Source: JAJFUE01 sp041687335
GTDB lineage: Bacteria > Sumerlaeota > Sumerlaeia > MVZB01
Direction: 5' to 3'
NCBI GenBank assembly: GCA_041687335.1
Contig: JAWLCE010000008.1
Coordinates: forward strand, 59,149 to 123,148
DNA length: 64,000 nt
The notes under the pieces were generated by a model. It did no database searches and was not told where the DNA came from. It saw only the letters and a list, made by a program, of their open reading frames with translations. The position numbers and the translations under genes were made by a program. Shown in pieces: positions 30,507 to 38,135 of the stretch. The number at the start of each line of letters is the position of its first letter. Position 1 is the first letter of the stretch.

Positions 30507-32693
30507 TTACAGCCTCGCCGATTCGATCAAGATCCCCGGCAGATGCAGCCGCTGCTCGGCCTGCCGCCATTCGAACGCGCGGACCAGCGTGTCGGGGGAG
30601 AGCCAGAATACCTCACCATCGGCGCCCAAGCCCGCGCCTGCCGATTCCGTCAACGCTCCCGAACGCTCGCGCACGCTGCCGGCCAGCTCCGCGTTGCCGC
30701 CGGCGTCGATCCGCATGAACGGGTGATAGGCCTCCCCCCCGCCCGTGCTGAAGTAAAGCCAGCCGGCCTCAACAGCGAGCGGCCCGCTGAAGGGCCCCGC
30801 CGCCAGCGGCGCCCGCTCGCGCAGCCAGCCTGCCAGCCGCAACGCCCCCCGGCCCAGCCGCGCCACGCGCGCGCCCCCCACCACGAACAACAATTGGCTG
30901 CCGAAGGCGTAGCGGCGGGCGTGATGGGCGTGATCTTGGCGCCAGAGCCAGAGCCCCGCCCACGGCCCGCGCAGCCGCACGCGCACGCGCCCGCCCAGCC
31001 CCGCCTCGATTGCCCAGACCCAGGCCGGCGCCTCGTTCAGGTCAAGCGCCGCCTCGTCGGCCACAGCCGTCTCACCCGCCCGCAGCAGCGCCGCCCCCGG
31101 CGGATACTCCTGCTCGAGTTCAAACGGCGGCTCGGCCAGCTGCGCCCAGAGCAGCTCGCCCAGGTCGGCCGCGGCCGTCCCCTGCCGCAGGTCGAGCCAG
31201 CGCGCCTCCACCCGGCGCGGGATGCCCCCCTCGGCCTCGCGCTCGGGCGGGAACAGCAGCGCCGGCCGGCCCAACCCGCGCGGACGCCCCGCCCCGATCA
31301 GCTCCAGGCACTCGGGCGCCAGGAAGGCCGCCGGCGGCGTGATCCGCGCCGGCACGCCCACCCGCAGCGCGACCCGCTCATCGAGCCGGCACTGGCCGGC
31401 TGCCGGATCGGGCAGCGGCTCGGCGGCAATCGGCGCGATCGGGTCACCCGGCGACAGCCACAGCCCCGCCTCCCGCGCCGCCGAGTCAAGCAGCTCGCCC
31501 AGGGTCTCCTCGCCCGCCAGCCGCCGCGCGAAGCGATAGCCGCGCCCCACCAGCGCCTCGCCCGCTGCCGCGAACGCCGGTGCGTCCAGCCGCCCCGCCG
31601 CCAGCGCCCCCAGCCGCCCGTGCGTCAGCAGCGTCTCGATCACCCGCGCGGGCTCGGCGATCAATACGCCCGCGCCATCGGCCAGGCCGCGCACCGCCGC
31701 GCCGATCACGCGCGCCTGGCGGCCGTCAGCGGTCAGCGGCCAGCGCGCCATCCCCACCACCTGGACCGGCTCTGCGCCCAGCTGGATCAATTGCGCCTGC
31801 CACAGCCCCGCGGCCAGCGGCGCCCCATCCGCATCGACGGCGTCCACCGACAGGCAGGGGTGGTCCGCGACCAGCCATTGAAAGCCCCCCGCCGGCACGA
31901 AGCGCACCAGCTCGCCCTGGGCGTGGATCGCATCGGCCGCCTCGCGCGCCACCGGCACGGCCGCCGTCCCCAAAGTGCCCGCAGCCACATCCACCGCCGC
32001 ATAATCGATCAGCTCCCCCCGGATCTGGACGCGGCCGCGCGGGGGGAAGCCTTCGAGCGAGGCCAGCGGCACGACCAACTCGCCCGGCGCCAGCGCGCGC
32101 GCCAGCCGCCCCTCCGCCCCCGCCCGCAACAGCGGCAGCTCGATCCGCTCCAGCTCGCCAAAGGCCCACGGCAGCGGCCGGCCCAGCAGCGGCGAGCTGG
32201 CCCCGCCCAGCATCCCCGCGCGCAGCAGCCGGCCGATCCGGCGCTGTCCGAGCGCCTCCATCTCGTCGATCAGCTCCAGCCGCACCCCCGCCGGCTCGAC
32301 CCGCCAGCCGACCACCCGCCCGCGCAGCATGACCGCCGCATCGGCCGGCGCAAAACCGTCATCGCCCAGCCACGCCAGCCGCAGCGTGGCCTCGATCCCC
32401 AGCGGCGGCGCCACCGCCAGCCGCGCCCGCAGCGAATCGGCCGCCTCGGGCCGGTCGGCCACGGCGACCCCGGCCCGGGCGCGCGCGCGGCCGGTCGGAA
32501 TCTGCCCCGCCGGCAACTCCTCGCGCCATTCCAGCTCCGCCCCCAGCCGCGCCGGCCAGCTATCGCCGCCGTCGGCAAGCTCGCGGGTCGCCCCGCGCCA
32601 ACGCCAGCCGCCATGCGCGAGCTCAAGCAGCCAGGCGATCTGCTGTTCCCCCGCCTCGCCGCGCTCACGCCCCCGGGTCGATATCGGCCTCAT
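30507..32693 (-). CDS. Large tail-type structural protein, not recognised
   Basis: 728 residues, very rich in Ala, Gly, Arg and Leu, mainly beta-strand in character. It has no signal peptide or membrane segment. Size, composition and position between a small tail-type protein and the fibre-like protein suggest a tail hub or baseplate component. ATG 32693 overlaps the stop of the upstream gene (ATGA), so they are coupled; a longer upstream frame is therefore rejected. Confidence 0.5.
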   Translation of the reverse strand: MRPISTRGRERGEAGEQQIAWLLELAHGGWRWRGATRELADGGDSWPARLGAELEWREELPAGQIPTGRARARAGVAVADRPEAADSLRARLAVAPPLGIEATLRLAWLGDDGFAPADAAVMLRGRVVGWRVEPAGVRLELIDEMEALGQRRIGRLLRAGMLGGASSPLLGRPLPWAFGELERIELPLLRAGAEGRLARALAPGELVVPLASLEGFPPRGRVQIRGELIDYAAVDVAAGTLGTAAVPVAREAADAIHAQGELVRFVPAGGFQWLVADHPCLSVDAVDADGAPLAAGLWQAQLIQLGAEPVQVVGMARWPLTADGRQARVIGAAVRGLADGAGVLIAEPARVIETLLTHGRLGALAAGRLDAPAFAAAGEALVGRGYRFARRLAGEETLGELLDSAAREAGLWLSPGDPIAPIAAEPLPDPAAGQCRLDERVALRVGVPARITPPAAFLAPECLELIGAGRPRGLGRPALLFPPEREAEGGIPRRVEARWLDLRQGTAAADLGELLWAQLAEPPFELEQEYPPGAALLRAGETAVADEAALDLNEAPAWVWAIEAGLGGRVRVRLRGPWAGLWLWRQDHAHHARRYAFGSQLLFVVGGARVARLGRGALRLAGWLRERAPLAAGPFSGPLAVEAGWLYFSTGGGEAYHPFMRIDAGGNAELAGSVRERSGALTESAGAGLGADGEVFWLSPDTLVRAFEWRQAEQRLHLPGILIESARL

Positions 32694-33286
32694 GGGTATT
32701 GCCCCTCCGCCACCAGGATGAGCGGCAGGCGCAGAGTCAGGCGATCCCCCCGGCCACGCTCGCGCACGAGCGCCCCGCCCGCCAGCCGCACGGCCAGCAC
32801 CCCGCCACCCGGCTCGACCAGCGCCAGCGGCGCCAGCCCACCGCCCAGCGCCGCGCCGATCCACTCCACCAGCGCGCGCTCGACCGCCGGCGTCAGCCCG
32901 CCCAGTTCCAACGTGAACGTCTCGCTCGGCTCGGCGACCCGGACGGCATAGAAGCATCCGCCGACGCTGCGCTCGGTCAAGACGCCGCTGGAGCGCTCGC
33001 GCCGCGCCGGGGGCTGCCCCGCGCCCGGCGCCTCGATCCAGCGTGCCGCGCGCCACAGCCGCGCCCCCGCCGCGAGCGGCTCCCCCAGCGGCCGGCTGAA
33101 GCTGACCCCCGCCGCCGTCGCCTGCGTCGCCCGCCCGAGCCACTGCCCCGCCCCGGCGAACAGCAGGTCCCCCGGCGCATAAAGCAGGTCCGCCCCCGCC
33201 AGCGCGAGCGTCGTCGCCCCGGCCCCCGCCGACTGGCTCAGTTCTTGTTCGGCCTCACGCCCGGTGGCCAGGATCCAGCCCGCCAT
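32690..33286 (-). CDS. Phage tail-type protein, not recognised
   Basis: 198 residues. The first 60 residues (SQSAGAGATTLALAGADLLYAPGDLLFAG) have the AGATTLxLxxxxxxxPGDxLF pattern found in several phage tail proteins. The rest is beta-rich (ETFTLELGGLTPAVERALVEWIGAAL). Coupled to the next gene by an ATGA overlap and placed 31 bases after the DUF1320 gene. AAAGGAGGC precedes ATG 33286. Confidence 0.5.
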   Translation of the reverse strand: MAGWILATGREAEQELSQSAGAGATTLALAGADLLYAPGDLLFAGAGQWLGRATQATAAGVSFSRPLGEPLAAGARLWRAARWIEAPGAGQPPARRERSSGVLTERSVGGCFYAVRVAEPSETFTLELGGLTPAVERALVEWIGAALGGGLAPLALVEPGGGVLAVRLAGGALVRERGRGDRLTLRLPLILVAEGQYP

Positions 33287-33316
33287 GATCTGCCTCCTTT
33301 GCCTTGCAGGCGTTGC

Positions 33317-33742
33317 TCAATACAAGCCCAGCTCGTCATCGTTGAAGACCGCCGTCTCCTCAAGCCGGCTGATCTCGGCGGCAAAGTCGCCCAGCAGCGG
33401 CTGCGCGCCCTCGAGCGCCCGCTCCCCGCCGGCAATCGCCTCGAGCGCCGCATGCGTCTGGGCGGCCCGCGCCGCGTGTTCGGGGGCCATCGCCTCGCGC
33501 CGGCGCAGCAGGAGCTGTTCGACGGCCAAGTCCACGCACCAGCGCCGCAACAGTGCCGGCGTCGGCACGACCGGCGTCACATAGCGCCGCCCCAGGCCCG
33601 CGTCAATTAACGCCGCCGCATCCTCCAGCGCCGCCGCCAGCGGCCCCTCGTCGGGATCGCCATCGGCGTCGTCATCGCCCAGCAGCGCCAGCAGATCGGG
33701 CGCCAGCCGCGCCTCCAGGTCGGTTCGTGTTGCGTATGGCAT
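33317..33742 (-). CDS. DUF1320 protein (Mu gp36-like)
   Basis: 141 residues. MPYATRTDLEARLAPDLLALL, AAALIDAGLGRRYVTPVVP and LLRRWCVDLAVEQLLLRR are typical of the DUF1320/gp36 family, a head-tail connection protein encoded just after the capsid gene in Mu-like phages. ATG 33742 is preferred over 33775 because AAAGGAAA precedes it. A plus-strand SIMPL gene separates it from the capsid gene. Confidence 0.85.
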   Translation of the reverse strand: MPYATRTDLEARLAPDLLALLGDDDADGDPDEGPLAAALEDAAALIDAGLGRRYVTPVVPTPALLRRWCVDLAVEQLLLRRREAMAPEHAARAAQTHAALEAIAGGERALEGAQPLLGDFAAEISRLEETAVFNDDELGLY

Positions 33743-33839
33743 GTGCCCATTTCCTTTGTAATTTTTTGTTGTCATTCGACGTCAGGGTTGGTAGCAGCAA
33801 TGGTTTGGCTGCTCACACCCATCGAAAGGAAGATTTCCA

Positions 33840-34553
33840 ATGCTTCACCGATTTGCCCCGGCCGCGCTGCTCTGCCTGGCGGCTTGGCTGGCGATCCCCG
33901 CCGGCGCCGCCGAAACCCCGCGCACCATCGAGGTCAGCGGCACCTCCGCCATGCGCGTCGCGCCCGACCTGGTCGTCTGGACGCTGACGGCGGTCGACAC
34001 CAACCTCAACCTGAGCGAGGCCAAGGCCAGCAACGACAGGAAGCTCGAGCGCCTGTTCGAGATGATTCGCCAGCTTGGCGTGGAGCCCGAGGACATCCAG
34101 ACCAGCCGGCTTTCGATCCGCCGAGTCACCGGCGAGAAAAATAAGTTTCTCCACTACGAGCTGCGCCGCACGACGACGGTCCGTCAGAAGGACCTCGAGC
34201 GCTTCGATGAATTCTTCGACCAACTGGTGACCGCCACCGATGAGGTGAACTTCAATTTCGATCACACCAAGAGGACCGAGCTGCGCTGGCAGGCGCGGTT
34301 GGCGGCCACCGAGGTGGCGCGCAAGAAGGCGGCCGAGGTGGTCGAAGCGCTCGGCATGAACCTGGGCCGCCCGCTGACCATCCGCGAGGAAACACAGCAG
34401 CCCGCCTGGGGCCGTTCCTTTAGCCCCCTTGCCAACCAGATCGTCCACGCGCCGCCATCCGCCGGCGGCGAGGCCGATCAGGTCGAGGGCACCTTCGCCG
34501 CCGGCTCCATCGAGATCACCGAATCGCTCCAGATCACCTTCGAGCTGGAGTAG
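33840..34553 (+). CDS. SIMPL-domain (DUF541) periplasmic protein inserted in the cassette
   Basis: 237 residues with a signal peptide (MLHRFAPAALLCLAAWLAIPAGA, cleavage GAA-E). The mature protein is a SIMPL domain: IEVSGTSAMRVAPDLVVWTL, LGVEPEDIQTSRLSIRRVT and EVARKKAAEVVEALGMNLG. SIMPL proteins are periplasmic and often stress-related; their function is not settled. It is on the opposite strand to the capsid and DUF1320 genes on either side, so it is an insertion into the head cassette and probably separately transcribed. GAAAGGAAG precedes ATG 33840. Confidence 0.85.
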   Translation: MLHRFAPAALLCLAAWLAIPAGAAETPRTIEVSGTSAMRVAPDLVVWTLTAVDTNLNLSEAKASNDRKLERLFEMIRQLGVEPEDIQTSRLSIRRVTGEKNKFLHYELRRTTTVRQKDLERFDEFFDQLVTATDEVNFNFDHTKRTELRWQARLAATEVARKKAAEVVEALGMNLGRPLTIREETQQPAWGRSFSPLANQIVHAPPSAGGEADQVEGTFAAGSIEITESLQITFELE

Positions 34554-34559
34554 GAAATG

Positions 34560-34595
34560 GCGGGGAGGCCGCCCGCCCAAGGGCGACCTCCCCGC
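34560..34595. terminator. Hairpin between convergent SIMPL and capsid genes
   Basis: GCGGGGAGG (34560-34568) pairs perfectly with CCTCCCCGC (34587-34595). It lies between the two stop codons and could serve both strands; no T-tract follows. Confidence 0.55.
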
Positions 34596-34601
34596 GCCGC
34601 A

Positions 34602-35540
34602 TCACGCCACCGCGCTCTTCCAGAGGAAGCCCGCACCGGCCGCGATCAGCTTCTGGTCGTAGTAGCGCTGCACCCGGATCGCGTCGGCCTTGCGCCGCTC
34701 CTCGCGCCACAGCTCGACGCGGTGGCCCGTGACCGAGCCGGGCGCCCCGCTCCAGGCGAAGCTCAGCGCCAGCGCCATCTGCTTGAGCCCCGGCCGCGCC
34801 GGCACATACGCCAGCAGCGCGTCTTTCCCCCAGACATACGCCATCACCGGCGCCTGGCCCGGCCGCGCCGTGTTCTTGAAGGCCCGCCCCACCAGCACGC
34901 GCTCGACGTCGAAGACGCGCGCCAGCGCCTCCTCGGTCGCCGCCGTCGTCCCCGCCGGCAGCCGCGCCAGCACCTTGGCGTGCATGCGCAGCTGGGCATA
35001 GACCGGATAGGACACGACCAGCGTGTTGGGCAGCGTCTGCACCGCCGCCATGATCGTCCCCTTCTGGGCCTCGACCGCCGCCACCGGATCGGCGTCGGCG
35101 TGCGACCACTGCCCCGTGCCGCTCAGCGTGGCGTTCTGCGTGATCGTCGCGGCGTTCGTCAGCACCTCGGCCAGCTCGATCTCCTTGTTGAGGTCGATCT
35201 TGGCGCGCAGGAACTCGGTCCGGTCGATCGAGGGCTGGATCGCCGGGTCGGCATTCTCGCGTTCCTCGTCGGGGATGACCGAGAACAGCGCGTGGTCCTC
35301 GCAGTAGTAGCGGTCGCTCGAGAGCTCGAAGTTGACCTCGCTGGCCTCGGTCCCCGGCGCGCGCCGGTCGTTGCTCGGGCGGAACTGCTCGCGCTCGGCG
35401 TCGTGGATGAAGTAGCGGTCCGACTGCTTGCGCACCGCAATCACCGGCGCCACGAGATCCGAGATGAAGGCCGGGTTGCGGTAGCCGACCGAAAGGTTGG
35501 TCAGCGCCGCGTCGATGTGAACCTGGGAAGGAGTAGGCAT
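34602..35540 (-). CDS. Phage major capsid protein
   Basis: 312 residues. MPTPSQVHIDAALTNLSVGYRNPAFISDLVAPVIAV, the DRYYCEDHALFSVIPDEERENAD segment, a long helix with LNKEIELAEVLTNAATI, and NTLVVSYPVYAQLRMHAKV are features of HK97-fold major capsid proteins of the type encoded after DUF2190 in Mu-like heads. The C-terminal VRVQRYYDQ-like RVQRYYDQKLIAAGAG completes the domain. The length is normal and the frame intact. AAAGGACACCC precedes ATG 35540. Confidence 0.82.
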   Translation of the reverse strand: MPTPSQVHIDAALTNLSVGYRNPAFISDLVAPVIAVRKQSDRYFIHDAEREQFRPSNDRRAPGTEASEVNFELSSDRYYCEDHALFSVIPDEERENADPAIQPSIDRTEFLRAKIDLNKEIELAEVLTNAATITQNATLSGTGQWSHADADPVAAVEAQKGTIMAAVQTLPNTLVVSYPVYAQLRMHAKVLARLPAGTTAATEEALARVFDVERVLVGRAFKNTARPGQAPVMAYVWGKDALLAYVPARPGLKQMALALSFAWSGAPGSVTGHRVELWREERRKADAIRVQRYYDQKLIAAGAGFLWKSAVA

Positions 35541-35574
35541 CTTATGGGTGTCCTTTCATTGCATGAAATTCAAT

Positions 35575-35640
35575 GAATCAAAATCCGAATTCCAAAATGC
35601 GAAATCAAAAATTCCGCATTCCGAATTCCGCATTCCGAAT
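35575..35640. repeat. AT-rich repeat patch upstream of the capsid gene
   Basis: ATTCCGCATTCCGA occurs twice in tandem (35611-35624 and 35625-35638), preceded by related ATCCGAATTCC and AAAATGCG pieces. It resembles short interspersed repeats in host intergenic regions, and stands out from the GC-rich genes on both sides. Confidence 0.65.
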
Positions 35641-35643
35641 TTG

Positions 35644-36033
35644 TTACGCGGTTCGCTCGTGCAGGCTGATGAAGACCTCCACCAGGTCGCCGTCGGCGGC
35701 GGCGGCGGTCTCGGCGAAGCCCAGGCAGTTGACCTTGGTGCCGGTGCTCTCGCTGACCGCCTTGACTTTGCCGCTGGCCCCCGCGATGTTGACCGGCGCG
35801 CCGACGGCGATCGCCCCGGCCGCCTTGACCCGCGCGATGCCCGCCTTGCGCACCGCCACATTGGCCCCCGCCAGCGACTGGCTGTGGACGGTCACGCCCA
35901 GGATCGCGCCGGCGTTGGCGGCGGTCGGCAGCTTGGCCTGGCCGGCGGCCGCGCCCTGCACCACCACCAGGTAAGCCCCCACGCCCGCCGCCTCGGTGTT
36001 CGAGTAGGCCTTGTCGAGGATGTAGTTGCTCAT
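35644..36033 (-). CDS. DUF2190 capsid decoration-type protein
   Basis: 129 residues, small and beta-rich: GAYLVVVQGAAAGQAKLPTAANAG, ILGVTVHSQSLAGANVAVRKAGIARVKAAG and AIAVGAPVNIA. This is the DUF2190 pattern found directly upstream of major capsid genes in Mu-like and related phages, where it decorates or stabilises the head. ATG 36033 lies 104 bases upstream of the capsid start region and in the same orientation. Confidence 0.82.
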   Translation of the reverse strand: MSNYILDKAYSNTEAAGVGAYLVVVQGAAAGQAKLPTAANAGAILGVTVHSQSLAGANVAVRKAGIARVKAAGAIAVGAPVNIAGASGKVKAVSESTGTKVNCLGFAETAAAADGDLVEVFISLHERTA

Positions 36034-36119
36034 GAGACAGTTTCCCCCTGTCGCCGCCGGGCGCATTTTTCGCCGACGGCAGAATGTGATTTGGATTGGC
36101 TTCAAAGGGTTGCGGATGA

Positions 36120-36205
36120 GGAAGCCACGAATTCACACGAATGATCACGAATGCAATGGCATAAAATTTAATATTCGCGTCAATTCGTGTTCATTCGTGG
36201 CTGAT
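36120..36205. repeat. Inverted AT-rich repeat upstream of the DUF2190 gene
   Basis: AGCCACGAATTCACACGAAT (36123-36142) and ATTCGTGTTCATTCGTGGCT (36183-36202) are inverted copies matching at 18 of 20 positions. Sequences of the ATTCGTGTGAATTCGTGGC type are common interspersed repeats in some environmental bacterial genomes. Confidence 0.75.
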
Positions 36206-36212
36206 TTTGTAT

Positions 36213-37055
36213 CTAAGACACCCGCGCCAGCGCCTCGGCGTAGCACAGCCCCGGGTGCTCGGCCTGGAACGCCACCGCGCGCCGGTGCAGGGCGATCGAA
36301 TCGGCGCTGACCTGCGGGTCGTTCGGGATCAGCAGCTCCTCGCCGAGCGGCGGCGCGGCCTCGCCCATCATCACCAGCGGACGCAACCGACCGAGGAACT
36401 CGCCGAACCAGTCGGCCGGCCGCACGCGCCGCCCGCCCAGCTCGATCTCATCCAGCTCCGCCAGCGCCGCGCAGAAGGGCTCGATGCCCAGCTCGCCCCA
36501 GGCCGGGTCCCAGCGGCCCTCGCGCCGCAGCCGCCCGGCAAGTTCGGTAAACCACCGCGCCGCCTCGGGCCGGCGCTCGCCAGCCTCCGCGCCCTCCGGC
36601 TCCGCCGCCGCCAGCTCAAACGCCTCGTGCGCCGGCTCGTCCTCATTAAAAAGTGGCGCGGGCTCGGCTACCCCCTCCAGCGCCGGGTCGGCCAGTCCCT
36701 TGACCTCGGGCGCGGCCGCCCCGAGGAAGCTGACCGCCCGCAGGTAGGGCCGCCCCGTCTCGCGCAGCGCCGGGTAAATCTCGACCGAGCGCTTCTTGAA
36801 GCCCTCGCCGCGGATCAGTTCCATCAGCCGGGCGCTGGTCAGGCGCAGCCGCGCCACCAGCCGGTCGCCCACCCGGCGCACCGCTTCGACCCACCCCAGC
36901 GCCGGCCCCGCCTGCGCGTGGTCAACCGTCACCGGCGCCTCGTGCAGCGCCGGGTCATAATCGGCCGCCAGGCGCTCCAGTTCCTCCTCCCCCCAGCGCC
37001 CCTTGGGGCCATAATCCCCGGCGCGGAAAACTTCAACCTCGATCGTCTCGGGCAT
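36213..37055 (-). CDS. Phage prohead protease-like protein (copy in head cassette)
   Basis: 280 residues. The N-terminal region (VEVFRAGDYGPKGRWGEEEL, HAQAGPALGWVEAVRRVGDRL, KKRSVEIYP, LRAVSFLGAAAPEVKGL) matches the protein at 9138-9908 in the left element. The position between portal and DUF2190/capsid is that of the Mu gpI-type protease/scaffold. Conserved His and Ser of these segments are candidates for the active site. The C-terminal half is helical, as in scaffolding regions. AAAGGAGGAAC precedes ATG 37055. Confidence 0.75.
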   Translation of the reverse strand: MPETIEVEVFRAGDYGPKGRWGEEELERLAADYDPALHEAPVTVDHAQAGPALGWVEAVRRVGDRLVARLRLTSARLMELIRGEGFKKRSVEIYPALRETGRPYLRAVSFLGAAAPEVKGLADPALEGVAEPAPLFNEDEPAHEAFELAAAEPEGAEAGERRPEAARWFTELAGRLRREGRWDPAWGELGIEPFCAALAELDEIELGGRRVRPADWFGEFLGRLRPLVMMGEAAPPLGEELLIPNDPQVSADSIALHRRAVAFQAEHPGLCYAEALARVS

Positions 37056-37144
37056 GGTGTTCCTCCTTTACAAGGTGAGCTTTTTTTGATGTACCATTTT
37101 CTAACGGTTTGGATCGGAACTACGGCTGATGGACGAGATACATC

Positions 37145-37324
37145 ATGGTTGAGATCCTTTTCTTACTCGCTGAGGGCGTGATTTCTTTCTTCTGCCATTC
37201 CAGTGATGGCGACGATGCAACCAGCGACCCGCGCGAGCGTCAGGTCAGCGGCCTCCTGACAGCGGTGCTGCTGTTCCTGGGCCTCTTCGCTGCCATCGGC
37301 GCGTTCTTTTACTTCAGGGGTTGA
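37145..37324 (+). CDS. Small membrane protein A (tandem pair)
   Basis: 59 residues: a hydrophobic start (MVEILFLLAEGVISFF), an acidic/polar loop (HSSDGDDATSDPRERQ) and a C-terminal membrane segment (LLTAVLLFLGLFAAIGAFFYF). The C-terminal segment is nearly the same as in the next small gene (37394-37537), so the two are tandem paralogues. It lies on the strand opposite to the capsid cassette. The function is unknown. Its stop overlaps an ATG that opens a 25-codon frame (37324-37401). Confidence 0.55.
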   Translation: MVEILFLLAEGVISFFCHSSDGDDATSDPRERQVSGLLTAVLLFLGLFAAIGAFFYFRG

Positions 37325-37393
37325 TGATGCAGCGCGACCTGTTCACCAGCGGCATGTTCCGCACAACAAATGAAATGATCGCGGTGGTGGCCC

Positions 37394-37537
37394 ATGCATA
37401 ACCTGTTACTGTTCCTGTTAAAGTTCCTTATCTGGTGCTGCTCTGGGGACGACGATGGTAGCCCGGCGCGCACCGCCACAGTGCTGGTGTTCCTGGGCCT
37501 CTTCGCCGCCATCGGCGCTGCGATCTGGTTCTTTTGA
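37394..37537 (+). CDS. Small membrane protein B (tandem pair)
   Basis: 47 residues with the same plan as the preceding small protein: hydrophobic N-terminus (LLLFLLKFLIWCC), acidic loop (SGDDDGSPARTA) and membrane segment VLVFLGLFAAIGAAIWFF. The FLGLFAAIGA core is identical in both. Two-segment hairpin topology is likely. No family is recognised; both are short enough to be missed by routine gene calling. Confidence 0.5.
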   Translation: MHNLLLFLLKFLIWCCSGDDDGSPARTATVLVFLGLFAAIGAAIWFF

Positions 37538-37636
37538 GGCCTAAGATTATGCAATCAACCAAATTTTCCACACCTACTGACGCAGCACAAAACAAGCACG
37601 TATTTGAGTCAGTCAAAGAGCGCTGAGGTGAACCCA

Positions 37637-37954
37637 ATGAGAGCGGCTGCGATTTGGTATATGTTCCTGGTTTTCATCCCGGTCCTGTTGTTCACGATGT
37701 ATCACCTTATTCGATGGAACATGGCGGCCCTTCGCTGGCATTCACAACGGTCAAGCGCACATGGGCATGGTTTCCTTGGGAATTTTATCTTCAACAGCTT
37801 CTTTCGCCTGTTCTCGACCGTCCGGGCCATACGGCAGGATGACCCCCAAGCCGATCGCTATTTCCGCCGTTCAGGTCAATGGATGATCGCAGCAATGATT
37901 GTGCAGGCGCTTGGAGTTCTCTTCTTGCTCATTGCGTATCATCAGCAACAGTGA
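37637..37954 (+). CDS. Small membrane protein with two membrane segments
   Basis: 105 residues with membrane segments at about 5-25 (WYMFLVFIPVLLFTMYHLI) and 85-103 (WMIAAMIVQALGVLFLLIAY). A basic, His-containing loop joins them (ALRWHSQRSSAHGHG). GAGGTG precedes ATG 37637, which is preferred over 37604. It is the third plus-strand membrane gene in the gap between portal and protease genes. The family is not recognised. Confidence 0.6.
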   Translation: MRAAAIWYMFLVFIPVLLFTMYHLIRWNMAALRWHSQRSSAHGHGFLGNFIFNSFFRLFSTVRAIRQDDPQADRYFRRSGQWMIAAMIVQALGVLFLLIAYHQQQ

Positions 37955-37995
37955 AGGCCGGGTGCGCCTACTCGAACGCCGCGCTCACGGCCAGG

Positions 37996-38094
37996 ACCTC
38001 TCACCAAGACACCAAGTCACAAAGCCCGCCCGGATCAACTTCCAACTGACTCGTGAGACTTTGTGGACCCTTCGTGTCTCCGTGACTTTGTGAG
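37996..38094. repeat. Long imperfect inverted repeat at the portal gene end
   Basis: CTCACCAAGACACCAAGTC with ACAAAG (about 38000-38024) is an imperfect inverted copy of CTTCGTGTCTCCGTGACTTT with GTGAG (about 38070-38094). It could fold into a long hairpin after the convergent genes. It is of the same general type as short repeats seen elsewhere in this window. Confidence 0.6.
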
Positions 38095-38135
38095 AGATCT
38101 TCTTCCTCCCCCGCACTCTCCCGCCCGCTCACCGC

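Noticed and set aside
35611..35640. CRISPR-like array
   Set aside because: Only two 14-bp units in direct contact without spacers, and no cas genes in the window.
37324..37401. 25-codon frame between the two small membrane genes
   Set aside because: It has a TGATG overlap but is too short and has no hydrophobic or conserved pattern; mentioned only as a possible coupling peptide.
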